Assembly (NCBI GenBank): GCA_964036295.1
Contig: OZ038472.1
Coordinates: 15,048,885 to 15,112,884, forward strand
DNA from: Plumapathes pennacea
Taxonomy: Eukaryota > Cnidaria > Anthozoa > Antipatharia > Myriopathidae
Direction of reading: 5' to 3'
Length of the DNA: 64,000 bases
Under the pieces are notes generated by a model. That model was not told the DNA's origin, did not search any database, and saw nothing but the letters and a program-made list of their open reading frames with translations. How positions within the stretch are numbered: the stretch's first letter is position 1; the number at the start of each line of letters is the position of its first letter. Made by a program: the position numbers and the translations under genes. Positions 37,881 through 58,866 of this stretch are shown here, piece by piece.

Positions 37881-40308
37881 CTACACCTTCAGCTCTCTCA
37901 TTTTGGCCTTGTCCAGTTTGGCCTGTGCTGCTAGGGTCTTGTTACCCATGATTCCACCACCCCAGTGCTTCCTGATCTCATCAAAGCGTTCATTGTAGTT
38001 GGTCTTGACTGTCTCCACCAAGTTGTTCATGGTGTGTTTGTCTTCAGGTCGAACTCCCACTAGGCACAGGGCTGCAGCAGTCTTCTTGTAAACAACCTTG
38101 CCCAGTCTGAAAGGAAACACACATCCAGTTCAAACAAGTCACAAGAGAGGTTTGTATTCCCAGTGCAACGGATAGTGCTCCAGACTTGCTCCACATACTT
38201 GCACTAATACATTCTCAAAAACTGAACATGACTGGAAACATTGTTCTGAGTTAGCCTTTCCTTTTACAATGCAGTCTTGTTATCATCACAACAACTTTAT
38301 TTAACCCTTTTCCTCCCAAGAGTGATCAACTTCAATTTTCTCTTTTCAGTCTCCCACCAGAGATATATCATAAAGTATGGAGAATTTGGCATTCGTTTGC
38401 CACTTGCTCAAATGACATCTGATTAAAACATAAATTCTCTTTTCATCACTCATACATTTTCTTATTTTATGGTTGGGAGAATTTGTATTTTGAGCTTGGG
38501 ATTAAAAGGGTTAAGTGTCTATTTACACAAGGCAACATCAACCTGTTCAAAGCTATCCACTAACCTGGCCTTTCCTTTCACAATGCAGTATGGGACATTC
38601 ATTTTCCTGCACAGAGCTGGCAACCACACAACAAGCTGGAAAAAATGTCAGCAGTTAACTTTAAAAATCACAAATGAGAGCTTCCAGCATTGCCATGACA
38701 AAGAATGCATTGCCTTTCCTGCAGAAAAAGTACAGGTACCTAAAAAAATTTTCCCTGACAAAGATCAAAAGCCCCTGAAGCATCAACCCGGCAGTGAGAG
38801 AGCTGATAACAGATAAAAACATTTGTGTACCTCAATAGGATCCACATCATGGGCAATGACAACCAACTGGGCTTTCTTGTTTTCCACCAGACTGGTGATG
38901 TGGTTCAGACCATACTTCACGATTACTGGCTTCTTTCCTGGAGCATCTTCCTTGCCCTCTGCCTTCTTCTCAGCTTTGGCCGTCAGCCGGGCTTTCTTGT
39001 CAGCCTTTGTCTCTGGCCGATACTTGTGCATGAGCTTGAACAACTGAGTTGCTAAGGCAACACAAAACATGTTCAGTATCATAATGATCAAATATGCAAA
39101 AAAAAAAAAAAAAGAATTCCAAACTTATTTTCTACTTTTAAGCAATAACAATGCTCCTAGATTTACCACATGTCACTCTGAGTGACGGAGGAAAGCTTTT
39201 CCTGCTTTTACCTGTCTGTTTGTCCAAAGTCTGCGTAAACTGATTGATGGATGGAGGGACCTTGAGACGCTGGTACAACAAGGCTTTCTGACGCTGCAGC
39301 CTGATGTACTTGGGCCATTTAATGAAGCGGCTGAGGTCACGTTTGGGCTGAATATCACCACCTGAATTAAACACATCATTCCATGAATAACATACTAAAG
39401 ATACAGTGAATGAATTGTCCACAAAAGGAACAAAAGTAACAGACATCGGCTGCAATGCTCACTAACTTAGTCCATACACAGCCTGTTATACAGACCAAAT
39501 TTTTTGTTCACTACAAAAATTACATACCAATGCCAAAGTTTCTTGGCCGCTTTTCTATTAGTGGATTCACAGTTTTCTTGGGCTGTGGTTTGGCCGTGGT
39601 GTAAGGGGCTGGTGCCACCTTTTTCTTCACTTTCCTTACCTTAGGCTGGAAAAGGAGAGTTGAGGTTAGCGACCATGTGGACAAATATTGCAGCTAAACT
39701 ACAAAATACAGGGCCACCTGTCTTTCCAGCCAGCTCGTTAGCTTGTCAGTGTCACATTTCTTGTTCCACAAAACCTTTAACTTGGTCATGTATTATATTT
39801 ACATCAAATATGAATTCACTGACGAGCCCCAGAGCCATACCACTTCAAAATGGCCCTGTATTCTGCAGTTGCTCATTGCAGGGACAATAACACATCCAGT
39901 TGTCAAGCTGTAGTGAATCTTCCAGAATTTGTTCACGAGATTCAGTGATTCATAATAATTATTGTTGTGTGCACATGATACACTGTAAAAGCTACAAGAA
40001 AATTTCGAAATGTAGTTCTGACTGATGCAAAGCCAATAACTCTACAGACTTATCTCTTATTCCTGAAGCTATAAGCAGTTACACCGGTCATGTTTTGGAG
40101 AGATTACAGATTTTAGAAAGCTACGAGCAACACTATCAGACAACTGCTCGTCAGAGCGACAACGAGTCACTGGGCGCATTGAAAACTGGTCAAACAGAAA
40201 TTAGTCTTATAAAGTTTAATTTGGATGTCCATAAATAAAAATCTACAGCAGGATGTCGTGGATATACAAGGGTGAACAATTATATTTGATTTCGAGTGAA
40301 CCTACCAT
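37881..40308 (-). CDS. RPL7A: RPL7A (eL8), 60S ribosomal protein
   Basis: Six exons encode about 262 aa (human 266): 40308-40306, 39645-39528, 39361-39212, 39051-38831, 38635-38565, 38106-37881. Exon 1 codes only for the initiator methionine (ATG/GTAGGT), as often seen in ribosomal-protein genes. Diagnostic stretches: [93 protein letters not shown] pyrimidine tract CTTTCTCTTCTGCT (40321-40334, minus) fits a 5'TOP transcription start, implying translational control by mTOR. Intron 5 carries a piggyBac-like MITE. Unlike vertebrate RPL7A I see no U24 or U36 snoRNA in these introns. AATAAA is at 37848-37853. Confidence 0.97.
38305..38510. mobile_element. piggyBac-like MITE, copy B
   Basis: 206 bp flanked on both sides by TTAA, starting CCCTTTTCCTCCCAAG and ending TTGGGATTAAAAGGG. 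It is in reverse orientation relative to copies A and C and lies inside RPL7A intron 5. Confidence 0.75.
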
Positions 40309-40787
40309 GATTGTGATAGCAGCAGAAGAGAAAGACCGTGAGGAATCATGGGGCATTGTGACTCCCACAATGCACCAGTCGATATAATACAAAATGGCGG
40401 ACGAGTGAGAGGTAAAAACGATGAAATTTTGTCTGTGTTCAAAAGATAAAAGGCAGGACGATGTCACAACCTTTAGGTCCTCTAGGATTGATTAGTGTGA
40501 TGCACTTCAAAACAACACGAACAGGCTACCCCATTTTGAATATACACAAGTTTATACAGTTGTTTATAAAATACATTTTTACAGTATGACATCCTATGAA
40601 ACATACGTACAGACATACGAGCATAGACGCAAGTACACAAAATTGTATTATGTAAATAATACATCTATATAATATTATGTCAACAAAAACAGAATGATAC
40701 ATTGATATGTATCTGCATACAGTCTATTTCTACGGATTATTTTTATACTGCATGATGAATTTAAGTGTGTTTACTTTTTTAGTTGTG
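40309..40787. promoter_or_regulatory. Divergent promoter RPL7A / MED22
   Basis: Less than 500 bp separate the two start codons. On the RPL7A side the 5'TOP-like tract is at 40321-40334. On the MED22 side a probable 5' UTR exon ends at 40411 (GAG/GTAAAA) and a splice acceptor TTTTTTAG lies just before the MED22 ATG (40781-40782). The leader contains a five-codon upstream ORF (ATG at 40394, stop TGA). Confidence 0.65.
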
Positions 40788-41891
40788 ATGTCTCAATCAA
40801 GGCGAACTCTCCCTCAGAGCAAGGAAAACCTATTGAAGACATACACAAAGCGCTTGAAGGATGATGTAAAGTCAGTGTTGGACAACTTCACTGAAATCGT
40901 GAAGGCATCAAAGGTGCTGCCACAAGAATATACATGTTACCACAGATTTCTTATTGTGTGTCCTTCAGGAATAGGACAGAAGACACATCAACTCTCATGC
41001 ACTTTTTCTCCCACATGTGAGCCTTATCACCCACATTCTGTTTCCTGCATACAAGCCTTGTCCCACTTTCCTACATGGGCATTACAATCTTCAACATGCA
41101 AGCCTTCCCAGGCTCTTTGCCAATTATTACTGAATGGGGCTTAGTCTGGGTGGCATCACACTGCTGTGTTCAGATGCGACACAGGCTAAATTGATCTCAG
41201 GCTGATTTTGAAGTTGACATCTCCAAGATAGTTCATGACCCCTTTGGTTTTCTTTTTATATACAGTGCAGAAAGCATGTTATTCATACAAGCTGTCTTTT
41301 CATAAAAGCAATGAAAATTTTCAAGGATAGAAAATCAAGAACAATAATATTCTTTAAAATACTTATTCTTAATTTGTGCTTGCTCCATTATAGATTGAAA
41401 ATGAAACTCAAGTGTCTCGTCTCAGCCAGGCTGCACAGGACCAATATGAAATTCATGTGAGGGCAGCCAATATTGTAAGTTATAGAAAGTGTTGTTTTCT
41501 GAAATATTGTAAATATTCTTGTGGTAGCACCTTTCTAAAATATTGTAACAATCGTTAATCAGCAAAAGGGAAAGGGGCAGATTTGTAAGTGCAGTTAGTC
41601 ATGTAGAAGGAAGTGTGATACTCTGCAATTTCATTGTTCATTTTTTTTTTTTTTTTTTTTACTTTTTTGCAGGTGCGTGCAGGAGAATCGTTGATGAAGC
41701 TTGTGTCTGACATCAAAGAGTTCCTGGTCTTAAATGACTTCCCCTCTGTTAATAAGAGCATTGAAGATCAAACAGCAGATCTCAAGAGCTTTGAAAAACA
41801 AACAGATGCACAGCTTTTGGCCACAAAAGAGGACTTATCATCCAGTCTTTATGAACTGGAACAAAGTTACTATTCCTCTAAATACAGATAA
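40788..41891 (+). CDS. MED22: MED22 (Surf5), Mediator head-module subunit
   Basis: Three coding exons encode about 141 aa, matching the short human isoform (140 aa): 40788-40913, 41394-41474, 41673-41891. MED22 joins the head module of Mediator and links activators to RNA polymerase II. Recognisable: [84 protein letters not shown], and the acidic C-terminal helix [11 protein letters not shown]. The ATG at 40788 sits 5 nt after an acceptor, so a non-coding first exon is expected. AATAAA is at 41954-41959. Head-to-head with RPL7A, as in the vertebrate Surfeit locus. Confidence 0.95.
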
Positions 41892-42168
41892 TAGTCCACA
41901 GCCTCATTCACAGCATAACTGCATAAGGTTCACCACAGATTGATGTTATTTTCAATAAACTCAGTTGTGTACTTGATACAATAACACCTTGTGCTGTTTG
42001 TAAATGTCACTGGGGATTTGATGAACTTTGCTTAAAATTAGCAGCTTTTATTTTTCTCAATTTTAGACGAGAGGACAATGCAGGTACATACGGTAAAAAC
42101 AGCCGTGTCCAGTAATTTTCATGAATTTGTTGATCAGATTCTGAACATACAGTAAATAGAGATTACTT

Positions 42169-42302
42169 CATGGAAAGTGCGTGCGTACGGTTTTTATTCA
42201 CGAGTTGTGAAGTATCATAAAACGAACGAGCGAGGCTTTGCGAGCGAGTGAGTTTTATGATACGAAACGAGTGAATAAAAACTGTACAAAGCACTTTCCA
42301 TG
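42169..42302. mobile_element. Long palindrome, 134 bp
   Basis: Imperfect hairpin: CATGGAAAGTGCGTGC at the left, GCACTTTCCATG at the right, with inner arms TTTTTATTCACGAG / CGAGTGAATAAAAA and ATCATAAAAC / GTTTTATGAT. No ORF. Probable foldback element, adjacent to another one at 42313. Confidence 0.65.
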
Positions 42303-42312
42303 ATGTTTTCTG

Positions 42313-42524
42313 TTTATTATATACATACTGAGACATTTATGATGGGACCGGGAAACCCTTTAAAAGTAGTGAAAAATCGTCATTCGCAGCTTGTGATTGG
42401 ACGAACGATTTTTTTCACGTGTGAAAAGCGTCGTTCGCGGCCTCTCATTGGCTAGAACTCATTTGCGTATGAAATTTTACGATATGGCTTTTTCGTGAGT
42501 ATGTCTCAGTATGTATATAATAAA
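42313..42524. mobile_element. MITE with perfect 24-bp terminal inverted repeats
   Basis: 212 bp. Both ends carry the same 24-bp sequence in inverted orientation, including TTATATACATACTGAGACAT. The interior contains ATTGG/CCAAT-like motifs and no ORF. Confidence 0.8.
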
Positions 42525-42648
42525 TCCCTTTCCCCACTGTAACAATAAATGTCTGGAAAACTACACAATATTGTCAGCAGTCATACACTAGTGCAAGGAC
42601 TAAGAATAATTTATAAGACATACTGCAGATGAACACAAAATAACATTC

Positions 42649-42654
42649 TTTATT
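42649..42654 (-). other. Poly(A) signal of the snoRNA host gene
   Basis: AATAAA on the minus strand, about 65 bp into the terminal exon that begins at 42720. Confidence 0.6.
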
Positions 42655-42792
42655 TTGATAAATGCACACATTTGAAACAGTATTACTGACATCAAGTGGC
42701 TTCCAGGTACAACAGCAGATCTGAAAGAAAAGTCGACATATTAGAGCTTTTCTGATCCCTGTCCAAATTAATTTACTTTAACAGACTTTGGT

Positions 42793-42874
42793 GGTAACCT
42801 CAGTAGATCTGGTGAGAACATCTCATCATTCTTATTTCAAGAGTAGCAAATATATTTTCACATCACTGGTTACC
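42793..42874 (-). ncRNA. SNORD76: Box C/D snoRNA, SNORD76-like
   Basis: Box C GTGATGT (42866-42860), C' AATGATGA, D CTGA (42803-42800), closed by a perfect terminal stem GGTAACC / GGTTACC. The stretch TATTTGCTACTCTTGA is shared with human SNORD76, whose D' guide pairs with 28S rRNA around A2350 (GTAGCAAATAT). It lies in intron 8 of the host. Confidence 0.85.
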
Positions 42875-43115
42875 ATAATCAGACTATGTATCTATTTTAT
42901 TATACATTATGACCTTTGAAACAACACAAGCTCATCTTGTCCTCTAACAGAACTTGAACATGTACACTACAATCCTTTACTTACAAAAAGCATGTTTAGT
43001 GTCGATGTTGTTGATAGTTTAGACAAACCAAGCCACAGGACCCTGAAAAAGGTAAAAACAATCTCATCACAGGTCCCTGATCAGAATAAAATTAAACCTT
43101 GAGTGAATATAGAAT

Positions 43116-43202
43116 CAGTGCATCAGATTATACAGATCCCAGATGTTCAAATCACTATGCATGATTCATCTGTCCCTAACTGGAAAATCATCAGTTGCAC
43201 TG
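43116..43202 (-). ncRNA. Box C/D snoRNA, guide not firmly assigned
   Basis: Box C CTGATGA (43194-43188), D CTGA (43126-43123), perfect 7-bp terminal stem CAGTGCA / TGCACTG. The internal GTTAGGGACAG could pair with the 28S CTGTCCCTA segment that SNORD74 also addresses, but the D' box there is not canonical. The D guide (GATCTGTATAAT) has no target I recognise. Intron 7 of the host. Confidence 0.75.
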
Positions 43203-43443
43203 AGTGTAGAGCTAACAGAATGTGAACTCAAATTAACAACACGAACCAGGATGGCCAAAGATGCAAAGCATAAGCACAGGCAACACTACAAAAACTGTCA
43301 ACATTCTACCTTCACTGTACAGTGTGGATGATATTTACCTGAATAATTCCAAAATTATTGGTCTTTCATGCTGAAACAAGAGTGAAAAATGCAGTTAGAA
43401 CAAAAATATAACATTGATAAAATATAACAGTCATTCCATGTTT

Positions 43444-43520
43444 GAGTAGGATCAGATAGGGGCGAAGTTATCGACATTGTTTGATAGTTCAGGTGAACTA
43501 TAAGATCATCACAGCTACTC
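43444..43520 (-). ncRNA. SNORD80: Box C/D snoRNA, SNORD80-like
   Basis: Box C GTGATGA (43512-43506), D CTGA (43455-43452), perfect terminal stem GAGTAG / CTACTC. The D guide TTCGCCCCTAT pairs with 28S ATAGGGGCGAA; the fifth base from box D points at the human G1612 equivalent, as for SNORD80. The D' guide ATAGTTCACC with CTGA pairs with GGTGAACTAT and points at the A1521 equivalent (SNORD77 target). Intron 6 of the host. Confidence 0.9.
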
Positions 43521-43686
43521 AAGAAAACATAAAAAATAAAAAAGCCCTGTCTACACTATTACCTTTTATACAGTGGACATTATTATGCTTATCTGTCTTC
43601 TGTTAACAAGCCCTGTAATAACAAAAACAAAAAGTTTGCAGGGTTAGTTAAATTTGACACATGGATTTGAGTATCTGGATGGATCA

Positions 43687-43756
43687 TGGTATCAGATAGA
43701 GCTAATAAGATGTCTTCACAAAAACATCAGGTGAACTATGCAGTCATCACGCACCA
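43687..43756 (-). ncRNA. Box C/D snoRNA, SNORD77/SNORD44-like double guide
   Basis: Box C GTGATGA (43750-43744), D CTGA (43695-43692), short stem TGGT / ACCA. The D' guide GCATAGTTCACC pairs for 12 nt with 28S GGTGAACTATGC (A1521 region). The D guide ATTAGCTCTA pairs with 18S TAGAGCTAAT, and the plus-five rule selects the A166 equivalent, the human SNORD44 target. It shares its D' half with the SNORD80-like neighbour. Intron 5 of the host. Confidence 0.88.
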
Positions 43757-43902
43757 CTGAAAATAGGAACAGCATAGTAAAACTGCGTCATATATACCTG
43801 GGTCACTGCAGTCTCGCAGGAGGACAAGCCCTGCAACATAAAATGAAAACACTTTAGCTCTCTTCTCTCTGAACTTTTGTATGAAATGATATAATTTTGT
43901 AA

Positions 43903-43988
43903 TTTTACACCTCAGCGATCTTGGTGGTTAGTTGTCATCATATCCAGAAGATACGATAGCAAATATTGGGTTCATCATAGATGTAAAA
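43903..43988 (-). ncRNA. SNORD24: U24 box C/D snoRNA
   Basis: Box C ATGATGA (43978-43972), C' ATGATGA, D CTGA (43915-43912), 9-bp terminal stem TTTTACATC / GGTGTAAAA with one wobble. It contains the U24 signature ATTTGCTATC and the guide ACCACCAAGATCG directly before CTGA, the same as human SNORD24, pairing with 28S CGATCTTGGTGGT. Human U24 resides in an RPL7A intron; here it is in intron 4 of the separate host gene. Confidence 0.93.
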
Positions 43989-44546
43989 CAAATATTAAGC
44001 ATTTATTAACAGCAAGCAAAGCAGTGGCCTATAAAGTCGCAAGCAACCATGCGCAAGAACTGCAGGGCCCAGACCCCCCGCAGTATCACTGAGGAGACCG
44101 CTGACCAGCAATTGTCTCGAGTCTAACTTGCCTAAATTTCATTTAGCCTCATTTAAAATTCTCCAAGGAAGGATTGATAATGTTTTGCAGTGGGATACAA
44201 TATTGGCCATGTATTTATAAGTTGGTCATTGGCTTTGCCCGATGATCATTGTGCATTGTTTTATGTGCTAATTGTACGACTGTGCATTTATGTTGGATCC
44301 ACACAGCAGCATTCCCAGTAGCTTTACCAATAATTACCTTGCAGTCAGCAGACAAAAGAATTATTCTTGTTTTCAGCAGTTGCCATTACTTTGTGTCTTC
44401 CTTTGTCAAATGTATCATCCTCTGAAACATGGGAGCAGAGTTGTGGATGAGTTAGTTAGCATCGCCTTTTAGTTTCAGCTAACTAATAAATCTACAGTTC
44501 CCCAGAGAGCCCCATTCCTTAACCACCCCCTCCTCACCCCCCAGAT

Positions 44547-44622
44547 CTGCTATGCATCAGTCCTATCGATCATAAAGCATCATGGGTTTTCTGCATCTAA
44601 ATTTACATCATTTGCATAGCAG
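44547..44622 (-). ncRNA. Box C/D snoRNA, orphan guide
   Basis: A perfect 10-bp terminal stem CTGCTATGCA / TGCATAGCAG encloses box C ATGATGT (44611-44605), C' ATGATG and D CTGA (44560-44557). The guide before D (ATGATCGATAGGA) has no rRNA target that I recall. Intron 3 of the host. Confidence 0.8.
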
Positions 44623-44810
44623 TCAATGCAACTCTTCCTGACCGGCTTCTACTAGGTTTAAAGTACAAATCCAGGGGCTTACCGTGATGTGAGCAGTATC
44701 TGCTCCATTGAACTCACCCTGCAAAAATATACAAAACATTAAGTCAGACTATAGAATGTGAAAAAGTCAAGTCTTCAGCTAACCACTACACAATAAATAC
44801 CAAACTGAAC

Positions 44811-44891
44811 CTTGCAGTTTCAGAATGGAACGATCTTCATTGGTTCTCTCAGAGAGATTCCCATTCCAAAGCATTCATCATAAAGTGCAAG
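44811..44891 (-). ncRNA. SNORD79: Box C/D snoRNA, SNORD79-like
   Basis: Box C ATGATGA (44881-44875), D CTGA (44823-44820), perfect stem CTTGCA / TGCAAG. The D' guide GGGAATCTCT followed by CTGA pairs with 28S AGAGATTCCC, the target of human SNORD79 (A3809 region). The D guide (GATCGTTCCATT) is not assigned. Intron 2 of the host. Confidence 0.85.
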
Positions 44892-45415
44892 GATGTGCCG
44901 GCGAGCACATGGTCATGCATCGAGTCAAATCCAGCACAACTTTACCGAAATACACTATAAAATGATATCAGTTGAACAATCTCAGGCTTACCTAATCCAT
45001 CCAACCTTCAACTGCCCTGAAACTACAACCTGCGGAGAAATAGTACAGCGCCATTTCAGCACCTCCACAAGGACGCTCTACACCAACCACGAGGATAGTT
45101 GGAAAGGAGTGGATACTAAGCCGTTCTCAGTCTTTCCGACTGATTTCCGGATGCTTACGAAGACAGCAGTCGGAGGCGAATACTTCTATTTTCACATATT
45201 TGTATTCCTTTCGTCGGTATGAAAAAACATTAGGCCACGAAAATGCATGACGAAATAAGAACATTAATTGCAAATTCCCGGTTCATTTGACCAAAAAATT
45301 CCGGAAGTGAAATATCTTTGAACGATTGCACGAATTTTTATGTGCTGGTGAGTTCTCGGAGTGACACGACACCGAAGAAGCTTCGGGGCACGATGACGAA
45401 ATCTAAACTCGTGGC

Positions 45416-45434
45416 CCAATCAGCGTTAGACACG
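45416..45434 (+). promoter_or_regulatory. ERSE-like site, one mismatch
   Basis: CCAAT at 45416-45420, nine spacer bases, then ACACG at 45430-45434. This differs from the ER-stress element CCAAT-N9-CCACG at one base. Confidence 0.55.
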
Positions 45435-45447
45435 GGAAAATTCTAAA

Positions 45448-45466
45448 CCAATCATCGAGGGCCACG
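45448..45466 (+). promoter_or_regulatory. ER stress response element (ERSE)
   Basis: Exact CCAAT-N9-CCACG: CCAAT 45448-45452, spacer CATCGAGGG, CCACG 45462-45466, about 115 bp before the HSPA5 ATG. In vertebrates NF-Y binds CCAAT and ATF6/XBP1 binds CCACG to induce BiP in the unfolded protein response. Confidence 0.88.
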
Positions 45467-45581
45467 CGAGCGGCCTGCTTCAATATGACCGGCTGCAGAT
45501 TATACTTCAACAATTTTTTCGTGAACTCTGTTGGAATTAGTGTTTTTGTGTCCTTCTTGGTCAAGTTTTTTTTCGTAAATT

Positions 45582-48679
<3,098 letters not shown>

Positions 48680-49350
48680 AATAAATGTGGATCACAACCT
48701 GTACCTAAGACACTTTTTTAAATGGTGAAGAACAAGCAATATTGCAATACAGACCTGTTTCGTTTTTGCTTAAGTTGTTAGCCACAAGTTAACATTTTGC
48801 AATATTCTTTAGTTATTAAGGGAACGGAAAGTGTTTACAGTACATATTGCTAAAGTGTTTGACTTCTGCTGTTGTAGGTTCCTCTGTCATTCACAAAAGT
48901 TGCTCTCCATTTTGACACAGATGTTATAATATTTATCTAATTATGCTTTTTGTGCTGGAAAGATGACATTCATAATAAAAATGGAAACAAAAATCTTGAG
49001 TTTGTTGAACTAAAAGCTCACCAGCATTCAAATGTAAACTCAACATAGAAAGACACCATTCCTTTCTAGTTTTTTGGGGGGCTGGGGTAGGTCTGTTGTC
49101 GTGTGAAGTTCCTGCAAATTGAACACTCTGATTCCGATTAAAACTCTGTAAACATAAGAAAAACTCGTTGCAACATTTTTTCTTACTTACATCTTTATTA
49201 CCAGTATTGTAATAATAAAATATTATTACAAACATTCTGTACACCAGCTGTATGTTTTAGGTTTCCTGTCCATTGTTACAATATTCCTTGTATATCCATC
49301 AGTTGCCCTTGATAGTACAGTTTTCTTACATATGATACCTCTATCATATA
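48680..49350. other. Convergent 3' UTRs HSPA5 / COP1
   Basis: Plus AATAAA at 48974-48979. COP1 ends at 49351 on the other strand. No additional gene is visible. Confidence 0.55.
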
Positions 49351-58083
<8,733 letters not shown>

Positions 58084-58866
58084 TTGTAAACAAAGTCGAG
58101 CTACACACCTTCTTCAGTATTCAAACTAACCGAACACTGGACTCAAACCTTTGCAGCAAAGGCAGACTTTCGGGTTTGCATTTGCAGAATGAGAACAACA
58201 ACAAATGGAGGATTCCCGTCCAGGCCAACATAAAAGGATGAACAACAACATTGTGCGCATGCTCCACTCACAAACTAGATCCCAGTCCAATCTCGTGCCC
58301 AGACCCTTTCCTGAAGTTGCTAGTCCCCCCCAACACCGCGGCAAAACGTCTGTGCATGCGTTGGTGTTTTTAGTTGGAGTGGAGTTTCGCGGGCGAGGAA
58401 AAAGCTGCGGAGGAGGAGGGGCCGGGGAAAATTCCGCAACGGACAAACGCATTCGCAGCCGGGGCAGGTGTACAGAAAACGGAGGGGGTGGAGTGAGCGG
58501 GGGAAATGGGGAATTCTCTTAAGGTACACCAAACCCTCTCTCCCAAGTTACCAATTTGTTAATTTAATTATAACAACAATAATAACAATAATACAGTATT
58601 TTAGCTTTTAAACAAAATTTTTGAAACCACTTGCCACTGAAGTATCTGTCGATAATACAGTACTTGTAATATTTGTTTTCTGTATTAATTTTTTTTCTTT
58701 TTTGTCTTTTTATATGGATTCTCTTACATAGAGTTGTAAATATTTATAACCCAGGAGCCCTTCCTTATTGTAACTATTATTATTACTAATAATTATGGTT
58801 ACTTTCAAGTTAATAACAACAGTCATCTTTTTTCAAGATAATACTAACAAGTTATCGTCTTTCAAG
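58084..58866. other. Between COP1 start and coiled-coil gene 3' end
   Basis: COP1 upstream flank and the 3' UTR of the coiled-coil gene. It contains a G-rich stretch at 58380-58510. No supported gene; a weak minus-strand ATTAAA is at 58563-58568. Confidence 0.5.

Larger units (their letters stand above)
41892..42629. other. Region between MED22 and the snoRNA host gene
   Basis: MED22 3' UTR (AATAAA 41954-41959), then two palindromic elements annotated separately. No coding gene is seen. Confidence 0.6.
42630..45200 (-). ncRNA. Multi-snoRNA host gene, GAS5-like
   Basis: A chain of nine very short exons with good splice sites and no conserved frame: exon 1 ends 45159, then 45016-44992, 44718-44683, 44421-44338, 43830-43798, 43612-43563, 43370-43339, 43042-42985, and a terminal exon from 42720 with AATAAA at 42649-42654 (minus). 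Introns 2 to 8 each hold one box C/D snoRNA; none is seen in intron 1. Exon sizes of 25-84 bp make protein coding implausible. This is the layout of GAS5/UHG-type host genes, whose spliced RNA is a by-product while introns release snoRNAs that guide 2'-O-methylation of rRNA in the nucleolus. Several guides match human GAS5 snoRNAs. The start site is uncertain; a pyrimidine-rich CCTCCGACTGCTGTCTTC just before the exon 1 donor could be a TOP-type start. It is divergent from HSPA5. Confidence 0.85.
45200..45581. promoter_or_regulatory. Divergent promoter snoRNA host / HSPA5
   Basis: About 380 bp separate the probable 5' end of the host gene from the BiP ATG. It contains a perfect ERSE and a second near-match (annotated below). 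Confidence 0.6.

Noticed and set aside
38636-38830. Possible intronic snoRNA in RPL7A (as in vertebrates)
   Set aside because: I looked for C/D boxes with closing stems in RPL7A introns 4 and 5 and found none convincing.
40914-41144. Extended reading frame after MED22 exon 1
   Set aside because: This is read-through into intron 1; the conserved sequence resumes at 41394 after a clear acceptor.
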